A DNA stretch of 38,546 bases from Multifurca ochricompacta (GCA_022496185.1 WTXG01000312.1:1-38546), one strand, 5' to 3'. Numbered from the stretch's first letter, positions 1 through 11,800 are shown. The notes: a model not told the origin generated them from the letters alone. Numbers and translations: made by a program.

Positions 1-865
1 GGCAGGGCTTCTGCTTGGCCTGTCCGTCCGTAAATGCATCTTTGAATCTCTGGGCGATAGTTTCCCAGAGAACTTCACTAGTGGTGCGACGACCACTTTC
101 AACTTGTTCATTCAGCCACTCCAGCTGTTCCATTGTCCAGTCATCTACTGCGTCCCCTCGTATCAAAGATAGGAAGAGGTTGGCGCGTTGGAAGGGGTTG
201 ATGATCTGGGGACATCGTGGTTGAAGTTTTTGAATGTCGTAAACTCCACATGAACTTCTTGCTCTGAAAGCGATCCCCTGTGAACGTCTGGGGTAGTACT
301 CCTGACAGTCGTCCGAGGGTGGGGGTATGTTGGCGGCATCATGACTGGTGGAGGTGGTGGGGGTGGAGGGGCTGGGTCGGGGAGTTGGGCGGCGATAGTG
401 GACATTTTTCATTTCGTGGTGACAGTACTGGTGGACTGTACAGATATCTGAGGAGTTGTCAAAGCAGGGGCTCTGAACGTGACAACTGCTGGTGCAACTG
501 GGGTTGTAGACGACGCTAATACCAGTGCTTTCTTCGCTTTGTTCTTCTACGTACTCTTCTGGTTCAGAGTCCGTGACAATGGCCGGGGGATTCTCTCTCC
601 ACGGTCCTAATCCAAATTCAGGTGGGGCGGGTCCTGTAGTGACCCAAGAGTGTCGGCTGTCTGAGTATCGGATACGATACCAAACCCTCTTCTCGTCGTC
701 GTATTCTACCAGTTGGTATCTTCCGTCGTGATAGACGTAGTATCCAAACTCGGACTCAAAATCTTTCCAGGCGGCAGAACCAAGTGTTTGCTGCGAAAGA
801 TTATTCTCGTCTCTTCGTTCGATGAGCTCTTCTTTAAACAAGGTCTGACTGCGGCTGGAAGCCAC
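1..865 (-). pseudogene. Gypsy A gag fragment (chromovirus, B/C family)
   Basis: This is the N-terminal part of a Ty3/Gypsy Gag, the capsid-like structural protein of an LTR retrotransposon. It is recognised by close similarity to the gag of element B (12350-13861, same strand) and element C: the N-terminal block, the proline-rich linker around an MSTIAAQLPDP motif, and the FTTFKNFNHDVP capsid motif are all present. The frame is broken several times, so no long open frame survives, and the left end is cut by the window. It begins at a GTG (863-865), like B and C. It lies directly inside the 5' LTR of A (885-1474). It is not expected to make a full protein. Confidence 0.8.
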
Positions 866-871
866 GGTGAG

Positions 872-882
872 AGACTTGACTT
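872..882 (-). promoter_or_regulatory. Self-priming primer-binding site of Gypsy A
   Basis: Element-sense sequence AAGTCAAGTCT lies 2 nt inside the 5' LTR. It is the exact reverse complement of AGACTTGACTT at 1107-1117 in the LTR, about 34 nt downstream of the TATATAA box. Tf1/sushi-group elements prime reverse transcription from the folded 5' end of their own RNA, and this arrangement fits that mechanism. The priming role is inferred. Confidence 0.65.
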
Positions 883-884
883 GA

Positions 885-1474
885 TGTTACACCCGGTGCG
901 GGACGTTCCACACGACTTGTGTGACAGTGCGGTTCGGAGGTTCGGGTAAGAAACCAATAAGGCCTCTTGGAGATGAAGTGGGATGAGTCAAAGTCAAAGG
1001 GGCGCTCCCTAAGATGATGTTGAATGGGGAAGTACCAGAAGTACTTGAGACAACTGAGTCAGAGATCAGAGGGGATGTCCAGAAGACAGGCACCAATGTA
1101 TTCAATAAGTCAAGTCTGAGGTCTACAGTGTAGCTACAGCGGACTTATATACGTAACTCGATGGCATCTACGAGATAAGGACACGGAGTCAAGTGGGCCC
1201 GAATATACGGAAGCGACGGCGTAAAGTCTAGCTTCTGATAGGGTATTAAGTAAGTGTCTGGTCGTAAAGATAAGGAGATAGCAAGATAAAGAGATAAGGG
1301 TCAAACATAGGTATACAGCGTGTCATCAAGTCCAAAGCGGGTCACGGGGATGGAAGTAAAGCATGTGACGGATCCCAGGAGGGAGACGTGATTGAGAAGT
1401 GCAAGGTGGGTGGCAGGAAGGGTTGTCGTTGGGGAGTAAAAAGAAAACAGGGGCAGACGGTAGAGGTTGTGACA
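885..1474 (-). repeat. 5' LTR of Gypsy A
   Basis: The LTR is 590 bp and is bounded by the family's inverted ends TGTTAC...GTGACA (GTAACA in B). It aligns along its length with the B LTRs (594 bp). It contains a TATATAA box on the minus strand, just left of 1150. The outer end abuts the interrupted 3' LTR of Copia E at 1475, so A was inserted into that LTR. The second LTR and the matching TSD would lie left of the window. Confidence 0.85.
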
Positions 1475-1951
1475 CTGTGGTTAGTAGCGTGTGAGGCTAG
1501 AAAGACAAGTATACTTCAGAGGTTGAAGAAACTCTATATTAACTATACTACTGACCTAGAAAGACAAGTATCTACAAGAGATGTTAGTCAAAGGAAAGTA
1601 GAAAGTATAGTAAGACTTACACTTCAGAGGTTGAAGAAACTCTGAAGTGAAAGAGACGAAACAGACACCCTTATATACTCATGGGGGCCAGGGGAAATGG
1701 TCTGTGCACACTGGGAATAAGTCCACAAGTGCCGGACAATAAACAGAGAGGGATAAAGGCCATTGGCCAAAGAGATATCACATGCTTACTGCGCATTACT
1801 AGTCCATCACTAATCAGCTGAGTAAGGAGAGAAAGAAGTGTAATAAAGATAGCATAAAAAGTCCGATACTCCGAAATCTAATCTAATCTAATCTACAGCT
1901 GAAGCGAACCTTAGATGCCTGAAGCATCTCCAGACACGTCCTGTGTCAACA
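1475..1951 (-). repeat. 3' LTR of Copia E (interrupted by Gypsy A)
   Basis: It matches the 5' LTR of E at 22983-23491 with three substitutions and one 1-nt indel. In element sense (minus) it starts TGTTGACACAGG at 1951. The last ~32 nt are missing because Gypsy A is inserted there. A TATATAAGG box (minus, TATATAA at 1677-1671) sets the orientation, and a purine tract (1962-1952) lies immediately upstream, as expected for a 3' LTR. Confidence 0.85.
1620..1649 (-). other. 10-bp stem hairpin at predicted RNA start of Copia E LTR
   Basis: CACTTCAGAG and CTCTGAAGTG form a perfect 10-bp inverted repeat around a 10-nt loop. In element sense it begins about 28 nt after the TATATAA box, so it would sit at or next to the 5' end of the transcript. 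The same structure is in the other E LTR (23159-23188) and, with a longer stem, in solo LTR H. Confidence 0.6.
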
Positions 1952-1962
1952 TCCCTCCATGG
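1952..1962 (-). promoter_or_regulatory. Polypurine tract of Copia E
   Basis: The minus-strand sequence CCATGGAGGGA lies directly before the TG of the 3' LTR. This is the expected place and composition of the plus-strand primer of an LTR retrotransposon. Confidence 0.6.
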
Positions 1963-2277
1963 TGAAGGCATCGATCATAGATTGGAAATGAGTTAAATGA
2001 GCACACTGCTGTTCATAATTGAATGAACATGTCACCAGCCAGAGATCCAACTTCTCTAACTCTCAAGCACAGTTTGTGAGCTTTGCGTGTGAGTTGTAGA
2101 TTCGCTTATGCAAGCTGAAATGCTTGACATATTTGAATGCCTACTTCTGGCATGCTCACACCACTTGCATCACTCTTGAGGTCGAGAATGTGCTCATGTT
2201 GCATGGTGGGAAAGTGAGACTGGTGTACAAAGTCTCCAGATTCCAGCTCTTTCATTCCAGCACTAGTCCAAATCCAG
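1963..2277 (-). other. 3' untranslated segment of Copia E
   Basis: These ~315 bases lie between the pol stop (2278-2280) and the polypurine tract of E. No conserved coding motif was seen on either strand. Short open frames here have no recognisable content. Confidence 0.5.
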
Positions 2278-2433
2278 TTACCATGAGATCAAAAGATGAT
2301 CTAGGCAGAGACTTGTAAGGCCATCTGCTAGCATCTCTCCAGTGGGAGTTCGCACCAAGTCAATTTGGTGTGATTCTACATACTCCCTAATGGCATGGTA
2401 CTTTATTGGTATGTGCTTTGATTGCCTTCCTGT
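2278..2433 (-). pseudogene. Copia E RNase H, C-terminal part
   Basis: This is the end of a Ty1/Copia RNase H. Element-sense translation gives motifs such as KHIPIKYHAIREYV and IDLVRTPTGEMLADGL, characteristic of the C-terminus of Copia pol, and ends at TAA (2278-2280). The preceding codons are across solo LTR H at 2925 and beyond. The T-G-R-Q-S-K-H stretch at the junction joins the A-V-D-L-A-L-N-P-V-T stretch on the other side, so H split the domain. Confidence 0.8.
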
Positions 2434-2924
2434 TGTTGACACGGCATGTGTCTTGAGGTGCTTCAGGCATCTAGGTTAGGGTCTAAGCTGTGCTAGATTA
2501 GATTAGATATAGATTCGGAGTTTCGGACTTTTACTTATCATTATTACTTTCTTTCTTGCAATGCGCAGCAGCTGACTGATGTACCTTAGTAATCCTGCGT
2601 AGCATGTGATATCTCACTGGCCAATGGCCTTGTCCCTCAGTAGTACATTCTGGCGCATTCCATTGCGCACAGACCATCCTTTGTAGCTATATAAGGAGGT
2701 CTTTTTCTTCCCTTACACTTCAGAGTTTACTTCACCTCTGAAGTGTAAGTTCCCTTTTCTCTACTATCTATCATACCTTTGACTAACTACTTGTATATAG
2801 TAACTTGTCTTATAGGTCAGTAGAATAGTAATACAGAGTTTACTTCACCTCTGAAGCTAACTTGTCTTATAGCCTTACACACTAACCACAGTCAGTATCA
2901 CTGCGCGCACATGCCTGTTCATCA
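2434..2924 (+). repeat. Solo LTR H (Copia E-related), TSD CCTGT
   Basis: The LTR is 491 bp, starts TGTTGACACGG and ends TTCATCA. It is flanked by perfect 5-bp target duplications CCTGT (2429-2433 and 2925-2929). It resembles the LTRs of Copia E but is clearly diverged and lies in the opposite orientation. TATATAAGG at 2688-2696 confirms the + orientation. No internal region is present, so this is the product of LTR-LTR recombination. Confidence 0.85.
2713..2748 (+). other. 13-bp stem hairpin at predicted RNA start of LTR H
   Basis: TTACACTTCAGAG (2713-2725) and CTCTGAAGTGTAA (2736-2748) are perfect inverted repeats with a 10-nt loop, starting 25 nt after the TATATAA at 2688. A second partial copy of the arm and loop recurs about 110 nt downstream (around 2838-2860). 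Confidence 0.6.
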
Positions 2925-2929
2925 CCTGT

Positions 2930-4560
2930 GACAGGGTTTAATGCAAGATCTACTGCACCCTTATGTCACAATGCAGTTGTATGGGTGAACTAACTTCATA
3001 TCCCAGTTCCTGCATGAACGTCCTATACCATGCTGCCTGATTTGAGGCCTCAGCAAGGCTCATATACTCGGCTTCAGTGGTGGACTGTGCTACTGTCTTC
3101 TGCTTCCTGGAACACCAGCTAATGGCTCCATTGGCAAGGAAAAAGACGTAGCCTGAGGTGGAGTGGCAGTCCTCTTGATCTCCCCATGAGGAGTCCACAA
3201 AGCCATGAAGGCCACTTCACCATTCCCTCCAGAATAGCGCAACTTGTAGTCTTTTGTAGCATTTAGATAGGCTAAGACATACTTTGCTAGTGCATGTGCT
3301 GCTGGGAAGGGTTGGAAGCAAATTGGCTAAGGTGTGCAACAGCAAAACTAATGTCAGGTCTGCTTCCAATCTGCACCCAAAGCAGAGACCCCATTAACTG
3401 CTGATACCTCTTAATTTCAGAGGTAGATGCTTGGTCTTCAAACTTGACCAAATGAACATCCACGCCAGATGGTAGAGGAGTATATACTGGGTTGGAATCC
3501 CCCATTCCAAACCTCTCAACTATAGAGGATACATAGGCTGTCTGGTTGATATCCAGTGTCTTGTTAGGATGATCCCTGGTGATGTTAACTCCAAGGTAGG
3601 ACTGGATTTTGCCAAGATCGGTCATCTCATATTGGCTAGATAGAGAGTCCTTCAGCCATTGAATCTTCTTAGTGGAGGACCCAAGTATAGTGATGTCATC
3701 AACATATAAAATGATGAAAAGTGAACCATCCCCCTCTTGGTGATGATACACATATACTCCTGCATCAGAGTATGTCCAAGTAAAGCTCAGTTCATTGAGA
3801 ACTGCATGGAATTGCAAGTTCCATGCTCAGGAAGCTTGTTTGAGGCCATACAGAGCCTTCTGTAGCCTACAAACTTTGGACTCTTGTCCAGCAATGATGA
3901 AACCAACAGGTTGCTCCATATAGATCTCCTCATCCAGATTGCCATGTAGGAATGCGATTTGACATCCATTTGGTGGATTTCCCAATCCTCAAGCAGGCCA
4001 ACGCTAACAATAGTCTAAGAGACTCAAATCTGGCGACTGGGGAGAAGGTTTCATCGAAGTCCACCCCCTCTATTTGGGTGAACCCTTTTGCTACAAGCCT
4101 AGCATGAAAGCATCCATCTGCTTTCAATTTAAAGACCCATTTGGACTTTACAGCCTTTCTACCTTTAGGAAGGTCTTCAAGGTGCCACACTTTAAGTTTT
4201 TCTAAGGCATCAATTTCATATTGACATGCCTCAAGCCAATCACTGGCATTATCAGACTCCATTGCTTCTTTAAAGTAAGAGGATCCCTATAAGGATCCTG
4301 CAGCATTGAGTAGATCCATCTGACCAAGTCTGGAAGAACCCTGCACAAACTCTGCATTATCCTCATTGTAGAAGCGAGGATTCAGACGACATTCCGATTG
4401 GGAGTGCAGTATCCAAGTCTAAATCTTCTTGGATTGCCCTATCTCGTCGTTCAGAGCGTGGACTTGTCCTCTGAAAATTAGGTTGAGGAAGTCTGCCTGC
4501 AATCCTTTCTGATTTTCTGATTGCACGGGTTCTTTTGGGAGGGGAGGAAGGTTCCATGAC
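2930..4560 (-). pseudogene. Copia E reverse transcriptase and RNase H (frameshifted)
   Basis: This encodes the Ty1/Copia RT and the first part of RNase H. The N-terminal RT motif W-V-F-K-L-K-A-D-G and the LVAKGFTQIEGVDFDETF motif are at about 4040-4140. The catalytic YVDD box (ILYVDDITILG) is at about 3690-3705, and the connection block ending in GSRPDISFAVAHL is at about 3340-3370. RNase H motifs SGYVFFLANGAISW and TTEAEYMSLAEA are at 3050-3160. At least four frame changes (about 4270-4360, 3950, 3200-3290, 2955) break the polyprotein. Solo LTR H splits the RNase H. A related pol fragment in opposite orientation is at 23492-23618. Confidence 0.85.
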
Positions 4561-4945
4561 TTGTGATGGAGGGGTCTGATATATAGTCTGAGGTGTGTGG
4601 TGTCTACATTACTGTGGGTGTGGTAGGCTGAGGTGGTAATTGAGGAGGTACGATGTCCTCCTGTTCCTCTTCCAGGTCTTCCTCATCTTGAGGAGCCTCA
4701 GGAACATGTGTAGCAGTTGCTGGTGGTGGCTGGACTGAGCCACCAGGTAAAGTAAATGAGCCACCTTCACTAGGTTGCTCTATGGTTATCTGCTCTGCTG
4801 TCCTTCACAGAGCAGGATGGGAAGGATCTCTCATCAAATGTAACATCTCTGTGAAAGATGAGAGACTGGGTACGACTATCCCAAAGTGTATAGCCCTTAG
4901 AAGTGGGCTCATACCTGACAAAGACGGCTTCCCTGGCTTTGGGAT
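4561..4945 (-). pseudogene. Copia E integrase C-terminal region and IN-RT linker (decayed)
   Basis: Between the integrase ORF and the RT the minus strand encodes a Copia IN C-terminal region: an alternative frame around 4860-4990 reads like the F-x-G-C-K-A-Y-Y and GYTLWDSRTQSLIFHRDV type motifs, followed by a P/E-rich linker. The frame is interrupted. It continues the element and is not a separate gene. Confidence 0.6.
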
Positions 4946-6971
4946 CTAGTTTACGCTGCTTGCCCTCTGGAACATGATAATAGGCTTTGCAACCAAAGAC
5001 CTTAAATATGAGACATCTGGTTTGTTCCCAACCAGAAGCTCAAGCGGAGTTTTCCACTTGTTAGAATGGATGGGAGTTCTATTATATATATGACATGCTG
5101 TCTCAACAGCACACTCCCAAAAACCAAGAGACAGGCCAGCATTGTGCAGCATGCTAGTGCCTTTTTCCATGATGGTTCTATTAAATCTCTCAGCCCTTCC
5201 ATTCTGTTGTGGACTGTACAGCATCGTAAGTTTATGCTCTATGCCAAAATCTTCAAGCGTTGCCTTCAGCACCTTGTTCACATACTCTCCACCTTGATCT
5301 GTATGAAGACACTTGATTTTATGATTAAATTTATTTTCCAGCAGTGTCTTCAGTTTGTTAAAAACTGGTGTGAACAGATCTTTGGATTTCATTGGAACAA
5401 TCAAAGCGTATCTGCTAAAGTCGTCCAAGAAGGTGGCAAAGTATAGATTCCCTTGTATTGAACTGCACTGCAAGGGACCTACAAGATCACTATGAAGGAT
5501 CTCAAGGGGGGCTGATGCATGCTTTGAAGATGGGGGAAATGGAAGACGATGGGACTTGCCCATTTCACAGCCATAACACGGCTTGTCTTCCACTTGGCTA
5601 TTATTAATTTTGAGGCCTTTAACTGCCTCAGGAGCATATCTTTTCAGGGCTTCTTTAGACATGTGGCCCATTCTTTGATGCCAGATTTCAAGTGAGGCAG
5701 ATGCAGATGTATGGATACTGGTTAGGACGTGTTTGCCTAGTACCCAATACAATTTGCCAAACTTCCATGCTTCCACTATAATATTATCACCATATTTAAT
5801 TGTTGCCTTCTTATTATCAAAGAACACAGTTGCCCCTTTTTCTACTAGGGCACTGGCGGAGAGTATTTTATGTCCTCCAGGCATGTGGAGCATGTCGCTC
5901 AATTCCAAGTCAAAACCTTGATCAGTCCTGATGACCACAGTGCCAACTCCACTTGTTTTGACTATGGAGTTGTCACCCAGTGATACTTCATGGGTGGTGT
6001 CGACTTTATATGTATCAAAGTCTTCAAGGTTGGGACTGAAATGAGCCATTGCTCCACTATCAAGCATCCAATAATCTGAGTTGATGTCCAGATTATAGGT
6101 GTGAACATAAAGGTGAATGCGAGGTGCTTCTTGCACCTCCTCTATTTTGCCACTCCCATTAACTACGGTGGCTATAGTATGTACATGTTGGGCCTCAGCC
6201 CTCTTCTTGTTCCCTGCCTTGCCCTTTTTGGCATTCTCCAGGTCCTTCTTCTTCTTTGCACAAGTGTTGGACTTGTGTCCAGGCTTTTGACAATAGAAGC
6301 AGACCACCCCTTGTGAACCAGGGGCAGCAGTGGGAAGTGGTGATAAATTTGTAGGTTTTTTAGATTTGATGGGTGCAGCCTTAGAAAGGACTGCACTACC
6401 ACTTCCCGAGGGACCTGCCAGGCGACTTTCCTCATTTAGGAACCTCTGCACAAGGTCCTGAGGAGAAAGTCGCTCTGGGTCGCCAGAGGCGAGTATGGAG
6501 CCAGCAATGGTGCTGTAGGAGTCAGGGAGAGCTTTTAATAAAATAAAGCTCATCTGGAGGTCATTGACCTCCATCCCATTCTCCCTAAGGGTACTCCTGG
6601 CATCCAGGACCTTTTGTAATTGGGTCCTGAAAGACTGTCCTTCATCCAAGCGGAAGGACACCAGGGCAAGCCACAAATTATATGTGGCCATGCTCCCTAC
6701 AGCACCATAAAGCCATTCCAACTTACTATACTTCTCAAAAAGAGAAGGATAGTCGGCATCAGAGGTTACTTGTGAGTAAACCTCTTGGGTTACATTGAGG
6801 TACAAGAGCCCAATTAGCATTTCCTCTTCTCCCATCCATTCCCTAAGGATGGGATCAATTACTTCCTTCTGCATTTTCTCCTTTTCCTCCTTATCTTCAG
6901 GAAGGAGGGGCATATCAGGGTAGGCAGTGATTATGTGCCTCCTGAGCCCATTCATCCTCAGCAGGGCATTG
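4946..6971 (-). pseudogene. Copia E gag (rest), protease and integrase
   Basis: A continuous 669-codon frame carries Copia Gag from just after the Gypsy B insertion. The order is: UBN2-type gag; a CCHC zinc knuckle CFYCQKPGHKSNTC (about residues 220-233); aspartic protease motif WMLDSGAMAHF (about 297); the GAG-pre-integrase HQRMGHMS...CYGCEMGK block; and an rve integrase core with DLVGPLQ, HTDQGGEY and PQQNGRAERFNRT motifs that hold the D, D and E residues. The frame fails near 4990, where the IN C-terminus shifts. The start codon is 7.6 kb away at 14557 because Gypsy B interrupts the gene. ATGs inside this block are not the true start. Confidence 0.85.
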
Positions 6972-6976
6972 AAATT
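6972..6976. repeat. Target-site duplication of Gypsy B (left), AAATT
   Basis: AAATT here is repeated exactly at 14475-14479, at the outer edge of the other LTR. Removing B and one copy restores the Copia E gag reading frame. Confidence 0.9.
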
Positions 6977-7570
6977 TGTTACATCCGGTGTGAGACGTTC
7001 TGCACGACTTGTGCGACAGCTTTGTGCGTTCGTTCAGATAAGAGGCCAATAGGACCTCTTGGAGCGTTTGAGTGGAAGAGTCAAAGTCAAAGGGGCTGTT
7101 CCCTAGTGACGATGTTGAGCGGAAAGTGCCGAAAGCACTGAGACAATTGAGTCAAAGGGTTCAAGGGAGAGTCCAGAAGACAAACACTGATGTATTCAAT
7201 AAGTCGAGTCTGAGGTCTACAATGTAGTTACAGCGGACTTATATACGTAATCAAGTGGGCGTCTATAGATAAGATAACGGAGTCAAGTGGGTCCAAATAT
7301 ACGGAAGCGGATGGCATAAAGTCAGGCTTCTGATAGGGTATTAAGTAAGTGTCCGAACGTAAAGATAAGCAGATAGCAAGATAAGAGATAAAGGGCCAAA
7401 CATAGGTACACGGGGCGTCAATAAGTCCAAAGCAAGTCATGGGGATGGGAGTAAGGCACATGACGGGTCCCAGGACAGGGATGTGATCATGAAGTGTAGA
7501 GTGGGTGGCAGGGACGGGTCATCATTGGGGAGGTGGAAGAAAATGGGGTTGCTCGGTAGAGGTTGTAACA
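6977..7570 (-). repeat. 3' LTR of Gypsy B
   Basis: The LTR is 594 bp, with ends TGTTAC...GTAACA. It is identical in length to the 5' LTR (13881-14474) with 14 substitutions and no indels. Every substitution is CG in one copy and TG or CA in the other. Confidence 0.95.
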
Positions 7571-7584
7571 TCACCCCCTCTTCT
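7571..7584 (-). promoter_or_regulatory. Polypurine tract of Gypsy B
   Basis: Element-sense AGAAGAGGGGGTGA directly abuts the 3' LTR. The same tract is present in C at 21728-21741. Confidence 0.75.
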
Positions 7585-7601
7585 GGTTCTAGCAGACCCG
7601 G

Positions 7602-8870
7602 CTAGAAACAACTTGTACCGTCATCATCCTGTACCAACTCCAAGTAATCGTCGGCTACATTACGATCATCCATCGTGTAATTCTCCTTGTCGGAGTCTTG
7701 CGGACATTGGTGGGTGCAAAGGAAGCCATATGGACCGCGTTGGCCACATAGGTGGCACATGTCGTGGATCGGGCAGTCCAACTCGTGGTGTCCTGAGTTG
7801 TGGTGGAGGCACTTACCGCACCACCCCAATGGATTGACGATTGTTGGGGTCACTCCCACTTGGCGGAAGATGCAGAATCAGCTCCAGTGGAGGTTGCTGT
7901 GACAATGCCGGCACCACTTGTGGTTCAAGGGGCAGTTCCAACTGATATGATACTTACTATCACATCGCCAGCACGTCTCCCCATGAGGGTTCTCATGCAT
8001 TCGTGGCATTTCGAACCGGTTCGGTATTAGCCTCGGGGCGGCCCCCAATGATCGTGGGGGAAGGGGTCGTGCATACGTGTCGGCGTACCATTCAGTGATC
8101 GTCTGATAGGCATCCCCTATCTCCAGCCTCTTCCTTATCTCCACCAACTCCTGCTCGACTTGGAACATTCCGTTTGTCAGCCTCGCCATCATCTTTGCAT
8201 GTTCTTTGTATTGTTTGTTAAGCGTGGTGCGCAGTGTCAGGTTCTTCCGCAGTCTCATCACCTCAGCTTTGAGATGCGGAAGGCACATATCGTTCAGCAC
8301 TTCATCGATTGCGAAGGCGCGGGAGTCCTTGGCAGCCAAATGTCCGAGCTGCTCATCAGTCATCGTGTGGTGGAGACGTCCCATATACCTTTCTTCTAAA
8401 TAGACTGGGGCCCCATAGACAGGGCCATCTTTCTTCATGCATCCAGCTACATCCATTCCTCCATTGGTGTAGAATATATACTTGGCGATGGCGGTGGTCC
8501 CGTCAGCCATGGTGATCTCGAGGGGGAAGTAGGTTGAGGAGTTGGGGTTGTTGGCAAAGAAGGGAAACTTGGGCACCTCATCGTCCAGCTCCATGCCTAG
8601 CAGATCATTCGGGTGTGGCTCTTCACTATGTTCGAAATCGTCATTTGGGTTCGGGGACTGGTTTTTGACTCGGGCCTCGGCAGCTTCGTAGTCAATGGGG
8701 GAAGAGGGACGTGTGGAGGGATGAGCGGAGGGGAAGTTCTCAACCACTACAGTGGTGGCGGTGAAGGCATCGACGGCAGCGTTGGCAGCGACAAAAGACA
8801 TGATGGATTGGATGGTGTTAGGACGTTGCTGAGAGAGCATGTACTGGGGAATCAATGAGGTCTGGGGCAT
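7602..8870 (-). pseudogene. Gypsy B ORF3, accessory zinc-cluster ORF (one TGA)
   Basis: This is an extra ORF after the chromodomain, in the position where retroviruses carry env. ATG (8870) follows the pol stop by only 5 nt. A second in-frame Met (MSFVAANAAVD) is the one conserved in element C. The body has an acidic, Ser/Pro-rich N-terminus, a central helical Lys/Glu-rich stretch, and a Cys/His-rich C-terminus with tandem zinc-binding clusters beginning CWRCDSKYHISWNC. A single in-frame TGA (7878-7880) interrupts it inside the second cluster, and the frame continues unchanged to TAG at 7602. No signal peptide or membrane segment was seen, so it is not an obvious envelope. The function is unknown. 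Confidence 0.8.
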
Positions 8871-8875
8871 TTCTT

Positions 8876-11800
8876 TTAAGCATTCTTAGGCGCTTCTGGG
8901 TGTCGGATGTGGAACTCCGAGATAAGGTCCAGGGCAGAGATATCCCCGGCTGGTTCCCACGAATTGTCGGAGTCTGGGAATCCCTTCCACTTGATCAGGT
9001 AGTACAGTCTGCGCCCTCGGCCCTGTCGCTTGGAGTTTAGGACACGTTCCACTTCCCACTCTTCTTTGCCATTGATAAGGTCAGGCGGGGGTCTAGGGAA
9101 GTTTTCTCCATGAATGGAGGTTTCCTTGTAAGGGGTTAGGAGCTTGGCATGGAAGACTGGGTGGATCTTCCATTTCGGCGGCAACTTCAATTCATATGAT
9201 ACGTCTGACAGCTTCCTTGTGATCTGGAAGGGTCCGTGACGTTGGGGCGCTAGTTTGGCCGAGGGGTGTGACATGTGAATGTTCCTGCCCTCGAGCCAGA
9301 CCCAGTCATTGGTCCGATAAGGTGTGAATGTGCTTGGCTGTGCTGTCAGAAGTTGTTGCGCCTTTACCAGATTCTCATTGGCTGATTGTCGCAGTTCTTC
9401 CCATTGGCTTATCCGCTCGGTCACTGACGGGACGTTGACGGGCTTATCTGTCCATGTGGTGCGTGGAGTCCAGCCCATGATAAGGGAAAAAGGGGTAGCT
9501 TTTGTCGTCCCGTTGGGCCACGAGTTATGGGCAAACTCTGCGGTCGATAGCCATTCTGCCCAGTCATCTTGCCTGCTGTTGCACCAGAATCGGAGGTACT
9601 GTTCTAGCCATTGGTTCGTCTGTTCAGACTGTCCATCTGTTTGGGGATGGTATGCTGTGGAGATGTTCTGTGTGATGTCCAACGTTTTACATAGGGTCCT
9701 TGCAAATGCTGATGTGAAACGGGTATCCCTGTCAGAGATGATCTTCTTGGGGAGCCTGTAGTGACGGTATACGTGGTCCAGGTATAGTTTTGCCACTCCT
9801 TCAGCTGTAATGGTTTCGTTACAGGGGATAAAGAGGGCTGCTTTGGAGCAATCATGGTCTGTAATTGTAAGGATAGTGTCGAAGCCTCGCGATTTGGGCA
9901 GCTTGACAATGAAGTCCATGGCGATGGTCTGGAAGGGAGTCAATGCAGTGGGAGTGATAGGGTACGTTGGTGGGACTTTCGGGTGCGTGTTCACCTTGTT
10001 TGCCTGACATGACGCGCATCCCGTACGTAGCTTTCAATGTCCTTTTTCATGTTGGGCCACCAATAGTCTCGTTTGGCCAGGGCATAGGTGTTGGCGATGC
10101 CGGATGGCCAGCAGAGGGAAGGTCGTGATGAAAATGGATCACCCCCCTCTTAATGTTGTCGCCACCGGTGACAATGAGTCGATCCCCATCCTTCCACCAA
10201 AGACCGTTGATTTTCTTCAGATTGTGAGCGTCGGCCCATGAAGGGCATAGGTCTTGGTTCATATTTTGGGAAACTTGTGCCCAAAGGTCCATGTCATGGA
10301 GGCTGACCATGGCCGCTTTTGCAAAGACTTCTTCTGGGAGGACAGTGATGTCGTTATTGTCGTCCTCCCCTGTATGCATATCCAGCCTACGCGATAGTGC
10401 ATCTGCTCTAGCATTCTGGCTCCCAGCAATGTGTTTCAACGTGAAGTTATATTCCTCCAACTCCAAGACCTCTCGTGCCACGCGTCGACTGATTTTGTGG
10501 GGTTCTTTCCAATATAACAGATTAGAATGGTCAGTATGAATGATGGTCTTATGCGGGGTTCCTGCCAGGTAGGGTCGCCAGTGTCGCAATGCCTTGACTA
10601 TGGCTAAGAGCTCCCTATCCCAGATATCGTAATTCCTTTCGGCGGGGGAGAAGGTTTCGGAGTAATATGCCACTGGGTGAAGTATTTGTGCGGCATCCCT
10701 TTGGTATAACACTGCTCCATTCGCAAAGTGAGAGGCGTCCACCTCTAATTCAAAGGGGTGACTCAGATCTGGCTGGATGAGTACTGGTTCTGAACCAACG
10801 AGGTCCCTAATTTGTTCGAATGCCTGCTGCTGTGCTGCACCCCAATACCATGGTACATCCTTTTTTAGTAGGTTGTTCAATGGTCGCGCTATGCCTGAAA
10901 ACCCCTTGACAAATTGTTGGTAGAAGTTGCAGAATCTGATGAACGACCAGACATCCTTGACACAGGTCGGTACTGGCCATTCTCAGATTCCTTGTACTTT
11001 AATGGGGTCCATACGCACTCGCCCTCCTTCCAAGATGACTCCTAGGTACTCAACGCTCCACTGCTCGAAGGAACATTTGGCGGGTTTGAGATACAAGTCG
11101 TGTTCTTGCAGTATATCCAGTACCTGATGCACTCGGTCTCGATGGTGGTCTAGATTGTCTGAAGTTGCGACCAAGATGTCATCCATATAGACCACTACTT
11201 CTCCTGTGAGAATAAGATCGTGGAAGATGTGATTCATCATAGACTGGAATGTTGCCGGCGAGTTCGTGAGACCAAAGAACATGACATTGGGTTCGAACAA
11301 CCCCTGATTTGTCTTGAATGCTGCCTTGCACTGGTCACCCTCCTTGATTCTGACATTGTTATAACCCCACCGCACGTCCATCTTCGAGAAGAGAGACTTA
11401 TCCCTCATAGTGTCGATGAGTTCAGAGATGAGCGGCAGGGGGTAGGCATTCTTCACAGTGTATGCATTGATTCGTCAATAATCCTGAACCAGTCGCAGCT
11501 TGCCATCCTTCTTCTTGATAAAGAAGAAGGGTGAGGCATACTGCGACTTGGATGGGCGAATGTAACCTTTGGCCAAATGTTCTTCGAGGAATTCCATTAA
11601 CGTGACCTGCTCCGACTGGGACAATGGGTAGATTTTACAGTCTATGGCAGTTGGTGTACCCGGGAGTAGGTCTATGGCATGGTCCCATGGTCTAGAGGGT
11701 GGAAAACGCTGGGATTCTTCCTCGGAAAATACCTTCCAATGCCGATGGTAGGTACTTGGCACTATGTCGTTGTATGTCTTTTCTGTCTGCCCTTGTACTG

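Noticed and set aside
1475..1951. Reading this LTR as plus-strand (TGTGGTTAG...CAACA)
   Set aside because: The TATATAAGG orientation, the adjacent purine tract, the pol stop and the primer-binding site at the other end all show that the element sense is the minus strand. The LTR also extends ~32 bp further than the TGTGG word.
9324..9761. Plus-strand 145-codon frame opposite Gypsy B integrase
   Set aside because: It is antisense to a well-supported integrase core, has no conserved motif, and is not matched as an ORF of its own in C.
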